The notes under the pieces: model-generated
The model's input: the letters and a program-made list of their open reading frames with translations, nothing else
What the model was told of the DNA's origin: nothing
The model's database searches: none
Position numbers and translations under genes: made by a program
Shown: positions 1 to 5,652 of the stretch, piece by piece
Layout of the letters: each line of letters opens with the position of its first letter
Position numbering within the stretch: position 1 is the stretch's first letter
NCBI GenBank assembly: GCA_964621645.1
Contig: CAZUMH010000107.1
Coordinates: 1-10,414, forward strand
DNA from: CAZUMH01 sp964621645
GTDB lineage: Bacteria; Zhuqueibacterota; QNDG01; JAGLOF01
Reading direction: 5' to 3'
DNA length: 10,414 nucleotides

Positions 1-1
1 G

Positions 2-1192
2 ACTTCCACTGTCTCGGGTTTGGACAGCAGATATAAGGAGCTGAAGGACCTCATACAGAAGCTGAATCTGCAGATCAGCAGAAGGAAACGCGAACTGGAA
101 GAGAATTTCTTTAAAGTCAATCAGCTGCGCTGGTTTTTCGATTCCATACTGAACAGCATGACTGACGGGGTAATTGTCATAGATACCGGAGGAAAGATCG
201 TGCTTTTTAACAAGAGCGCAGTTGTATTGACCGGATACAATGCCCGGGAAGTGATTGGAAAGAAATATCGCTCTTTGTTTGGCGCCCATGTCAGTGAAAG
301 ATTCACTCCAATCCATACATTGAAACACAGTGAAGCTCTGTACCTGGAAGAAAAACAATTACCCACCAAAGGAGGCGGTACTTGCCCTGTCCGCTACAGC
401 ACTTCGCTGGTAACCGGGAGCAGCGGAGATGTGTTGGGCGCGGTTGAGGTTATCAGCAATCTGAGCCGTGTAAAGGAATTGGAACAACAGATGCAGCAGA
501 TGAAAACCCAGGCGGCCTTGAATCAAATGGCGTCATTAGTGGCTCATGAAGTGAGAAATCCTCTGGGTGGCATAAAGGGATACACGGATCTTATTAGTGA
601 ATCATTTGACAACGGTGATGAAAGGATAGAGATGATAGAGCAGATTGAACGCGCGATCTCCCGACTGGATCTGATGGTGGTGAAATTTCAGCAGTTTGCC
701 AAACCGGTTAAGCCCTATTTTCAGCAAATAAATATCAAGGAATATATGAGTGATATTCTCAAGATTCTTAAACAGGAGGAGGATATCAGCCAGGAGCGGA
801 TTTTCTTTGAGACAAACATACATGTGATACCGGATTCGTGGATAATCCGCGCAGATCCAATTCTTCTGGAACAAGCTATATTGGCTGTGCTGGATAATGC
901 CGTAAAAGCCGTGCAACGAGATGGCGGAAGCATTTCACTGGAAGTAGAAAGAAGCCGGGCACTGAAGGTTCAACAGAAAGATTATCTCTCCATCCGTATT
1001 CGGGATACTGGAATTGGCATGGATGAAATTGAAGTAAAGGAAGCGTTCACACCTTTTGTCACAAGCAGAGAGAAGGGATTGGGCCTGGGTTTGGCGCTGG
1101 CCAGTAACTTTATTTCTCTTCATAGCGGTGACATTGAAGTCGAGAGTGAGAAGGGGATCGGCACAACAGTAACCATATCGATACCAGGATAA
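2..1192 (+). CDS. PAS-domain sensor histidine kinase, soluble (5' end outside window)
   Basis: Sensor kinase that should autophosphorylate and pass phosphate to the regulator encoded next. The frame is open to the left edge. The first start codon in frame is TTG at 20, which has no Shine-Dalgarno, so the true start is probably upstream. Numbering from that TTG: a charged coiled coil at about 5-38; a PAS domain at about 38-150 (SMTDGVIVIDTGGKIV); a HisKA H-box with His176 in AHEVRNP; then HATPase_c with the N-box Asn293 (LDNAVKA), G1 box DTGIGM at 329-334 and G2 box KGLGLGLA at 352-359. All catalytic boxes are present. No membrane segment is visible, so the visible part is cytoplasmic. Layout and neighbour resemble FlrB/FleS and AtoS-type kinases that partner sigma54 activators. 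The family call is secure; a flagellar role is inferred from the neighbourhood. Confidence 0.93.
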   Translation, partial: TSTVSGLDSRYKELKDLIQKLNLQISRRKRELEENFFKVNQLRWFFDSILNSMTDGVIVIDTGGKIVLFNKSAVVLTGYNAREVIGKKYRSLFGAHVSERFTPIHTLKHSEALYLEEKQLPTKGGGTCPVRYSTSLVTGSSGDVLGAVEVISNLSRVKELEQQMQQMKTQAALNQMASLVAHEVRNPLGGIKGYTDLISESFDNGDERIEMIEQIERAISRLDLMVVKFQQFAKPVKPYFQQINIKEYMSDILKILKQEEDISQERIFFETNIHVIPDSWIIRADPILLEQAILAVLDNAVKAVQRDGGSISLEVERSRALKVQQKDYLSIRIRDTGIGMDEIEVKEAFTPFVTSREKGLGLGLALASNFISLHSGDIEVESEKGIGTTVTISIPG

Positions 1193-1208
1193 AAAAGGAG
1201 TCTGAAAA

Positions 1209-2561
1209 ATGGATAAGAAGTCCATTCTGGTGGTTGAGGATGATCCAATCCTGCGTCGTTTTATCGGAGACGTTTTAAAAAGGAAAGGCTGTGAAGTAGA
1301 GGGCGCGGCGGATGGTTTGATTGCCCTTGAGGAGATGAAAAAAAAGAAATTTCATCTGGTAGTAAGTGACCTGAAAATGCAGGGTATGGATGGGTTGAAG
1401 CTGTTGGGGGAAATTAAAAAAAATTATCAAGCCACTGAGGTTATTATCATCACCGCCTACGGTTCCGTCTCCACTGCGGTACTGGCCATGAAGAGCGGAG
1501 CTTTTGACTATATTACAAAGCCGGTGGAGTTGGATGAGCTCAATATAGTGATTGACCGGGTATTCGAACATCAAAAGCTGGTCGACGAAAATAAACTTCT
1601 CAAGCAGGAACTGAAGAAGACCTCGGTTTCAAGCAACATTATCGGCAAGAGTGCAAAGGCTCAGAGAATACGTGATCTAATTGAGATGGTGGGACCGACT
1701 CCTTCAACGGTGCTCATTATGGGAGAAACAGGCACGGGAAAGGAAGTTGTCGCTAACGCGATACATAGTACCAGCTCCAGGGAAAATAAGCCGTTTATTA
1801 AAGTGAATTGTGCCGCTCTTCCCGAAACATTGCTTGAGAGTGAACTCTTCGGACATGAGAAGGGCGCTTTCACCGGAGCCATACAGAAAAGTGTGGGAAG
1901 ATTCGAGCTGGCTAATGGCGGTACTCTTCTGCTGGATGAAATCGGTGAACTGGGAATGCAGGTGCAGGCAAAGCTTCTGCGTGCATTACAGTACCAGGAA
2001 TTTGAACGAATAGGCAGCGGAAAGAGCATTCAGGTGGATGTGCGGGTGATTACTACTACAAATCGTAATCTCAAGGAGGAAGTCAAAAAGGAACGATTTC
2101 GCAAGGATCTGTTTTTCAGGCTCAATGTCGTGACAATTACTTTAAATCCCTTGCGAACCAGGCGTGATGACATCCCCTTTTTCCTTAATCATTTTCTCAA
2201 TAGGTATAACGAAAAATATAACAAGAACCTGACTTTTTCAGACAAGGCCTTGGAGTTCCTCATACAGTATGATTGGCCTGGGAATGTACGAGAGCTGGAA
2301 AACGCAATCGAGACGGCCATTGTGCTTACCCGGGATGAGATGCTGAAGCCTGAACATTTCATGTTTCTGGAAGATCATCGGGATTTGCTGGAGTCTGATG
2401 ATGGATTTGCTGGAGATATGACAATTGCCGAAGCTGAGAAGCGGTTGATTCTAAATACCTACCGCAAGATGAATCACAACAAGACACAAACCGCCAAAAA
2501 GTTGGGTGTTACCATAAAAACCCTGCGCACAAAGCTGAGGGATTATCAGGTGATCAGTTGA
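1209..2561 (+). CDS. NtrC-family sigma54-dependent response regulator (FlrC/AtoC-like)
   Basis: Phosphorylation-controlled AAA+ activator that opens promoters bound by sigma54 RNA polymerase. ATG at 1209 follows an AAGGAG ribosome site at 1195-1200. The receiver domain spans about 5-118, with acidic residues D11/D12, phospho-acceptor Asp54, Thr82 and Lys104. The AAA+ domain spans about 143-380, with Walker A GETGTGKE at 172-179, the sigma54-contacting loop GAFTGA at 219-224 (intact), Walker B LLLDE at 240-244, and the arginine-rich FRKDLFFRLNV stretch. A Fis-type helix-turn-helix ends the protein at about 404-445 (TQTAKKLGVTIKTLRTKL). Length of 450 is normal for the family. It lies 16 bases after the kinase gene, so the two are almost certainly cotranscribed partners. 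Three sigma54 promoters nearby are its obvious candidate targets. The exact subfamily (FlrC versus AtoC/ZraR) cannot be settled from sequence reading alone. Confidence 0.95.
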   Translation: MDKKSILVVEDDPILRRFIGDVLKRKGCEVEGAADGLIALEEMKKKKFHLVVSDLKMQGMDGLKLLGEIKKNYQATEVIIITAYGSVSTAVLAMKSGAFDYITKPVELDELNIVIDRVFEHQKLVDENKLLKQELKKTSVSSNIIGKSAKAQRIRDLIEMVGPTPSTVLIMGETGTGKEVVANAIHSTSSRENKPFIKVNCAALPETLLESELFGHEKGAFTGAIQKSVGRFELANGGTLLLDEIGELGMQVQAKLLRALQYQEFERIGSGKSIQVDVRVITTTNRNLKEEVKKERFRKDLFFRLNVVTITLNPLRTRRDDIPFFLNHFLNRYNEKYNKNLTFSDKALEFLIQYDWPGNVRELENAIETAIVLTRDEMLKPEHFMFLEDHRDLLESDDGFAGDMTIAEAEKRLILNTYRKMNHNKTQTAKKLGVTIKTLRTKLRDYQVIS

Positions 2562-2588
2562 CATGGTAATAATGGCACTTGCCGCGTA

Positions 2589-2630
2589 ATTAAACCCGGC
2601 TCAATAGAAAAGAGCCGGGTTTAATTTTTC
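2589..2630 (+). terminator. Rho-independent terminator after the kinase/activator pair
   Basis: A perfect 14-bp stem (arms 2589-2602 and 2612-2625, core AAACCCGGCTC / GAGCCGGGTTT) encloses a 9-nt loop and runs directly into a T-rich stretch (TTTTTC). It lies 27 bases past the regulator stop codon. No T-tract follows on the minus strand, so it acts for + strand transcripts. It separates the regulator unit from the fliN unit. Confidence 0.93.
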
Positions 2631-2716
2631 TGTATCTGATAAATCCGTTTTAAGCTTCTCCCTGCAGCAAACCAGGATTGAACTTTTGACTTCCTTTGTC
2701 AGTATTCTTCCACGAG

Positions 2717-2727
2717 GGATTATCTCC
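2717..2727 (+). repeat. Direct repeat GGATTATCTCC, copy 1
   Basis: Exact 11-base copy matched at 2837-2847. Each copy carries a small dyad, GGA-N5-TCC. It lies about 170 bases upstream of the predicted fliN transcription start. The motif also occurs once in the fliW coding sequence near 6321-6331, where codon use explains it, so its specificity as an operator is unproven. Confidence 0.5.
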
Positions 2728-2748
2728 TCTGTTAGTAGTGAAAAAATC

Positions 2749-2761
2749 CCCTGTCACAGGG
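2749..2761. repeat. Inverted repeat CCCTGT-C-ACAGGG
   Basis: Perfect 6-bp arms around a single C. A related arrangement, CCCTG-N4-CACAGG, occurs in the divergent sigma54 promoter region at about 4633-4646. This makes it a second candidate for an activator operator shared by the sigma54 units. The link is inference from two sites only. Confidence 0.4.
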
Positions 2762-2836
2762 ATATTATCGGTTCCATGACAGATTATAGGATATTACACA
2801 TGTCTCATAATCCCATTATAAACAGCATATTATCAA

Positions 2837-2847
2837 GGATTATCTCC
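2837..2847 (+). repeat. Direct repeat GGATTATCTCC, copy 2
   Basis: Second exact copy of the 11-base motif at 2717-2727. It ends about 25 bases before the sigma54 -24 element, rather close for a classical enhancer site. It may be a regulator site or simply chance in AT-rich DNA. Confidence 0.45.
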
Positions 2848-2870
2848 ACTAAGAGAAATGCTATTACTTC

Positions 2871-2890
2871 TTGGCATATCACTTGCATAA
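2871..2890 (+). promoter_or_regulatory. Sigma54 (-24/-12) promoter of fliN
   Basis: TTGGCAT-N5-TTGC fits the sigma54 consensus, with GG at 2873-2874 and GC at 2885-2886 separated by exactly 10 bases. Counting 12 bases from the GC puts transcription start near 2898, about 60 bases before the fliN start codon. The two other sigma54 promoters in the window share the TTGGCAT core and the exact spacing. Confidence 0.88.
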
Positions 2891-2957
2891 CACAAGAGAG
2901 TGATGGGATGGTTCGGGCTGACAAGAAGAGAAGTATAAGACAAAAAGGATATGAGCA

Positions 2958-3365
2958 TTGCCTGATAAAGAGAAGCAAGTGACTGATTCCGCGGACACAA
3001 GTAAAGAGGTGTTCCATCAACGCCAAGAGAAAAATAGTGAAGGGGATTCGTTCGATCTTACCGATGCGGTCCGTGGCGGATTGGAAAAACGTAATAATAC
3101 AAGATCAAGGCCGGTGGGTGATGTGGATCTCAACGTCTCTATTGAACTTGGACGAATCTGTTTATGTCTTCGAGATTTACTGGAGCTGAGTCCCGGAAGT
3201 ATTATCGATTTGCATAAGTCTTCAGGGGGACCATTGGATATCTTCGTGAATGGCAGAAAATACGCGGAAGGCGAATTACTGGTTAATGACAATGGGTTTA
3301 AGGTGCAGGTAAATGCTATAATAGGTCCGGAGCAGCGTCTGCTTAATATGGATTCAATTGTATGA
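2958..3365 (+). CDS. fliN: Flagellar motor switch protein FliN
   Basis: FliN forms the bottom of the flagellar C-ring and takes part in motor switching and export. A variable hydrophilic N-terminal region (1-54) precedes a SpoA/FliN C-terminal domain at about 55-128 with the family's hallmark phrases: ELGR at 63-66, LLELSPGSII at 74-83, VNGR at 97-100, AEGELLV at 103-109 and GPEQRLL at 123-129. At 135 residues it has normal FliN length. The start is TTG at 2958, chosen because a good AAGGA site lies at 2945-2949 and the frame is closed by TGA just upstream; the ATG at 2951 is in another frame and reads only four codons before a stop. It is transcribed alone, between a sigma54 promoter and its own terminator. 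A type III secretion HrcQ/SctQ paralogue is the alternative, but nearby fliW and csrA favour the flagellum. Confidence 0.9.
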   Translation: MPDKEKQVTDSADTSKEVFHQRQEKNSEGDSFDLTDAVRGGLEKRNNTRSRPVGDVDLNVSIELGRICLCLRDLLELSPGSIIDLHKSSGGPLDIFVNGRKYAEGELLVNDNGFKVQVNAIIGPEQRLLNMDSIV

Positions 3366-3491
3366 ACCGTATAACGATCTTCCGGAGCACGGATATGTAG
3401 TGTTAACGGCTGTTCCATCCGTTTTGAAAGCAGAAGAATGAGTCTGTCGGCTTATAACTTCCTCCTTGCCGAAACGGTGTTTTTCATGAAG

Positions 3492-3527
3492 ATGTCCTCC
3501 CCCCTGAAGGGGGAGGACATTATTTTT
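3492..3527 (+). terminator. Rho-independent terminator of fliN
   Basis: A 12-bp stem (arms 3492-3503 and 3509-3520, core GTCCTCCCCC / GGGGGAGGAC) with a CTGAA loop is followed by TATTTTT. It lies about 130 bases downstream of the fliN stop codon. The 3366-3491 stretch before it holds no convincing gene. Confidence 0.92.
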
Positions 3528-3552
3528 GCCATTGAAACGAACCTCCCCGTCG

Positions 3553-3590
3553 CAATAAAAACTCCCTGTCTGGCAAAAGACAGGGAGTTT
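3553..3590 (-). terminator. Rho-independent terminator of the M23 peptidase gene
   Basis: A perfect 13-bp stem (arms 3559-3571 and 3578-3590, core ACTCCCTGTCT / AGACAGGGAGT) has a 6-base loop. Read on the minus strand, the stem is followed by a T-rich tail, whereas the + side lacks one, so it serves the minus-strand gene that stops at 3619. It faces the fliN terminator 30 bases away, insulating the convergent units. Confidence 0.88.
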
Positions 3591-3618
3591 GAGTCAATGA
3601 ATAGAAAACGAGGCAGAT

Positions 3619-4515
3619 TCAATCGAGAATATAGGAAACAGGATTTTGCGCTTCTCCTTTTAAATAGACCCCGTAATGGAGATGGGGCGCTGTGGATTTG
3701 CCGGTATTACCTGAAAGACCTATGATGTCCCAGCGTTTGATCCGGTCTCCTTCTTTGACCTGAATTTTGGAAAGGTGGGCATAGAGAGTTTCATATCCGT
3801 ATCCGTGATCGATGATAATATACTTTCCATACCCTTTATTCAGGATCACAGTGTTATTGACGGCTCTCACAATACCGTCCGCGGTTGAGTGTACGTCAGA
3901 TCCGATGGGCAGAGATATATCCAGACCGGGATGATCTTCCTGTTTCCCCGTGAAGGGATCGAACCGTTTCCCAAAGCCGCTGCTGATCCAGCCGCCATGT
4001 ACCGGCTTGATGGAAGGATAATGAGATATTTCCGCTATCCGCTGAGAGAGAGTATTATCCAACAATTTTAGGTTGTCTTCCACCCAGGTCACATCAGATT
4101 CCAGACAGAGGAGCTTCGTCATTGTCTCTGTGCCGGTGCCTTGACTGTACAGATTTAAAATACTGGCGCTGAAGGGCCCGCCAACGCCGTACTCATTTTT
4201 TGGAGTAATCGGCGTGCCCAGCAACTGGATTTGCTGGTTAAGGCTGGTCAGACGCTGGAGATTAGTTTTGATGTTATCTATCCGGGAGTTTATGTCAGAC
4301 ATGCTCCGGCGCAGAATACTATTTTCACTATTCAGTTTCTCCAGATGAAAATTAGTATCGGCGGCGTCAGTCAGGCGGAAAAGAGGATAGAGGGCCAGTG
4401 AAATGACAAAAAGGGCGGCAAATATAGTAAAGAGGAGTCCTCTGCCGCTGAAAACCAGACTGTGGACTTTGTTGCTCCTTGCCTCCGCCAGAGTAAGTAT
4501 ATACTTCTGTTTCAT
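3619..4515 (-). CDS. Membrane-anchored M23 family metallopeptidase (LytM-type)
   Basis: Peptidoglycan-cleaving zinc endopeptidase, 298 residues. A short cytoplasmic start is followed by one membrane helix at about 25-46 (LLFTIFAALFVISLALYPLF), a coiled coil at about 55-98, a linker, and the M23 domain at about 172-298. Zinc ligands His195 and Asp199 (HPGLD) and His280 (HLH) are all present, as are catalytic His247 (YAHLS) and His278, so it should be active rather than a degenerate EnvC-like activator. The N-terminal anchor places the domain in the periplasm. ATG at 4515 has an AGAGG site eight bases upstream. It is convergent to fliN, has its own sigma54 promoter and its own terminator. The shared promoter type suggests a job in opening or tailoring the wall for the flagellar rod, but that is inference; a general cell-separation role is also possible. 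Confidence 0.93.
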   Translation of the reverse strand: MKQKYILTLAEARSNKVHSLVFSGRGLLFTIFAALFVISLALYPLFRLTDAADTNFHLEKLNSENSILRRSMSDINSRIDNIKTNLQRLTSLNQQIQLLGTPITPKNEYGVGGPFSASILNLYSQGTGTETMTKLLCLESDVTWVEDNLKLLDNTLSQRIAEISHYPSIKPVHGGWISSGFGKRFDPFTGKQEDHPGLDISLPIGSDVHSTADGIVRAVNNTVILNKGYGKYIIIDHGYGYETLYAHLSKIQVKEGDRIKRWDIIGLSGNTGKSTAPHLHYGVYLKGEAQNPVSYILD

Positions 4516-4562
4516 TGAAAAAACCTCTTATCCAATTACTTCCTGTATTTGTTAAGGTTATT

Positions 4563-4582
4563 ACGTGCAAATAAAATGCCAA
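4563..4582 (-). promoter_or_regulatory. Sigma54 (-24/-12) promoter of the M23 peptidase gene
   Basis: On the minus strand the sequence reads TTGGCAT-N5-TTGC, with GG (4580-4579) and GC (4568-4567) separated by exactly 10 bases. Predicted transcription start is near 4555, giving a leader of about 40 bases before the ATG at 4515. It is back to back with another sigma54 promoter at 4927. Confidence 0.87.
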
Positions 4583-4687
4583 TTATATGATTTTAGATTC
4601 TTTTTCTCTTCTCATGAAATCACCCAGTGGTTCCCTGCGGTCACAGGTATCGTCGGCTTGTTGCCCGCCTGAATCAGCAGAATACAT
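4583..4687 (-). CDS. Possible small protein of 34 residues, or a gene remnant
   Basis: A minus-strand frame runs from ATG at 4687 to TAA at 4585-4583 and encodes a strongly hydrophilic peptide (MYSADSGGQQADD at the start, LGDFMRREKESKII at the end). It sits in a locally GC-richer patch within AT-rich DNA, which is the main reason to notice it. Against it: no Shine-Dalgarno site precedes the ATG, and the stop falls right at the peptidase promoter. The C-terminal LGDFMRREK phrase faintly recalls the first helix of RodZ/XRE-type helix-turn-helix domains, but nothing follows it. It may be a decayed fragment or chance. Confidence 0.18.
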   Translation of the reverse strand: MYSADSGGQQADDTCDRREPLGDFMRREKESKII

Positions 4688-4926
4688 TTTTTTCGATGAA
4701 ACGATGTTACATCCTTTGTTAAGGGTATCTTACTTTCAATAGAATGAAGCCCTTTTTAAAAAGAAGCTTGAATGTTTCCCTTTTTAGATAGATATTCCCT
4801 GTATCCCGGGTAATCTCTCACCGGTATTGCGGAATACTATTCTAGGTATAATCATCTACCAGTGAAAACAGTTGTTAAAAAACAATCACTTATACAAAAT
4901 CATTATTAGTTTGAGAATATGAAAAA
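4583..4926. other. Divergent regulatory region between two sigma54 promoters
   Basis: This stretch of about 340 bases has no sure gene. It is mostly AT-rich. It contains a palindrome CTTTTTAAAAAG (4752-4763), a hairpin GTATT-N4-AATAC (4824-4837), and CCCTG-N4-CACAGG at about 4633-4646, which recalls the inverted repeat upstream of the fliN promoter. Because sigma54 activators can act from a distance and in both directions, one set of sites here could serve both flanking promoters. A less AT-rich block at 4621-4680 lies within a 34-codon minus-strand reading frame (4687-4583), described separately. Confidence 0.4.
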
Positions 4927-4946
4927 TTGGCATATCCTTTGCGTAA
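4927..4946 (+). promoter_or_regulatory. Sigma54 (-24/-12) promoter of the fliW-csrA operon
   Basis: TTGGCAT-N5-TTGC, with GG at 4929-4930 and GC at 4941-4942 and exactly 10 bases between. Seventeen of 20 positions match the fliN promoter. Predicted start is near 4954, giving a leader of about 295 bases before the first confident gene. No terminator is evident between here and the hybrid kinase gene, so it probably drives the whole rightward run. Confidence 0.88.
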
Positions 4947-4953
4947 AAAAAGA

Positions 4954-5249
4954 AGAGATGACGAAGAAAGATTCTCTGGCTAAGCGGGGGATCCTATGGA
5001 AGGATTACAATATTAGTAAACGAAGATCCAGAAATGTTTATAGTACAATTGCTTCAATTGTATCCCCGATTCAAGTCATGAACTACTGGATTGAATAATT
5101 TAAAAAGAATAAGTTTTATTTTCTAAAAGACAGTTACATCACATTAAAGAATGAGCATAGAAAAGCAAATTGATACATAATGATAACAAAAGACAGGATT
5201 TTGATTTCTGCAAATTGAAATGATACAAAGATACCAAAAGGAAAGAGCC
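4954..5249 (+). promoter_or_regulatory. Long leader of the fliW-csrA operon
   Basis: This 5' region lies between the predicted sigma54 start and the first confident gene and is unusually long for a simple leader. It contains GGA triplets at 4989, 4998, 5002, 5088 and 5196, plus one in the ribosome site at 5240. GGA is the core of CsrA binding sites, and one copy sits in a hairpin loop (4991-5005). It also contains a 46-codon frame at 4958-5098 without a convincing ribosome site. In another frame (4996-5126) it has broken similarity to the start of a receiver domain. Regulation by CsrA is inference. Confidence 0.4.
4991..5005 (+). promoter_or_regulatory. csrA: Candidate CsrA-binding hairpin in the operon leader
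   Basis: ATCCT and AGGAT pair to form a 5-bp stem, extendable by one G-U pair, around the loop AUGGA. CsrA recognises ANGGA displayed in a hairpin loop, and AUGGA fits that exactly. It lies about 40 nt from the predicted transcript start of the operon that itself encodes CsrA, so autoregulation is plausible. A short stem of this kind can occur by chance. Confidence 0.4.
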
Positions 5250-5558
5250 GTGAACAGGGTTAAAAACAATAATAATACACCTATTCTCTCAAATAATTCT
5301 AATTACCCGAATGAGAAGGGACGAGCAGTACATTGCAGCCACGACAGCACTGTTTGGTCTGAACTTATCTCCAGTCTGGGATTGATATCGACCCTGGCTC
5401 AGGTGATTAATGATGCGGTTCAAACAGACTGCTGGGATATTACCGCCGCGGATAGTACGAGGCTTAACAGTTTGATGGATATATTCTCCAGACAGACTGG
5501 AAGCGCTCTTGCTCTCTGTCACAATCTGGGTATAATCGGCAGTAATATGGAGCAGTGA
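5250..5558 (+). CDS. Unknown small protein, first gene of the fliW-csrA operon
   Basis: I do not recognise this 102-residue protein. GTG at 5250 is preferred as the start because AAGGAAAG (5238-5245) lies at good spacing; the in-frame ATG at 5220, which would add ten residues, has no ribosome site. Residues 1-33 are polar and asparagine-rich (NNNNTPILSNN), probably disordered. Two likely helical stretches follow, at about 35-60 (SELISSLGLISTLAQVINDAV) and 70-95, ending GSNMEQ. No signal peptide or membrane segment is evident. In many flagellar operons flgM and flgN precede flgK-flgL-fliW-csrA, so position, size and the disordered start make an FlgM-like anti-sigma factor conceivable. The similarity is too weak to name it. 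The next gene starts 95 bases later. Confidence 0.72.
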   Translation: MNRVKNNNNTPILSNNSNYPNEKGRAVHCSHDSTVWSELISSLGLISTLAQVINDAVQTDCWDITAADSTRLNSLMDIFSRQTGSALALCHNLGIIGSNMEQ

Positions 5559-5652
5559 GATCAAATGATTGATATACAGAAAAGATGTTTCTATAAAAAT
5601 TTATTGGATTTTGCAGTAAACGAGGGTATCGGTTGAAAAGAGAGGATCAGCG

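Larger units (their letters stand above)
2631..2870 (+). promoter_or_regulatory. AT-rich upstream control region of the fliN sigma54 promoter
   Basis: No convincing gene is present here. The region holds two exact copies of GGATTATCTCC (2717-2727 and 2837-2847), 120 bases apart. Two looser relatives lie between them (GGGATATTATC near 2759 and AGGATATTAC near 2788). There is also a 13-base perfect inverted repeat, CCCTGT-C-ACAGGG, at 2749-2761. Sigma54 promoters need upstream activator sites, usually 80-200 bases away, so these repeats are reasonable candidates for binding sites of the NtrC-type regulator encoded just upstream. The assignment is inference; only the repeats themselves are seen. 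Confidence 0.4.

Noticed and set aside
2686..2982. 98-codon open frame on the + strand before fliN
   Set aside because: It starts with TTG without a ribosome site, runs across the sigma54 promoter and into the fliN start, and its product shows no domain-like pattern.
3252..3268. TGGCA...GC with 10-base GG-GC spacing inside fliN
   Set aside because: The -12 element lacks the TTGC core and it lies within conserved coding sequence.
3438..3725. 95-codon open frame on the + strand after fliN
   Set aside because: It spans both terminator hairpins and the end of the opposite-strand peptidase gene; the frame is a by-product of those sequences.
4958..5098. 46-codon frame (MTKKDSLAKRG...) starting just after the predicted sigma54 transcript start
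   Set aside because: Its ATG would be only about 4 nt from the transcript start, there is no clear Shine-Dalgarno, and the peptide has no recognisable pattern. Left as part of the leader; a leader peptide cannot be excluded.
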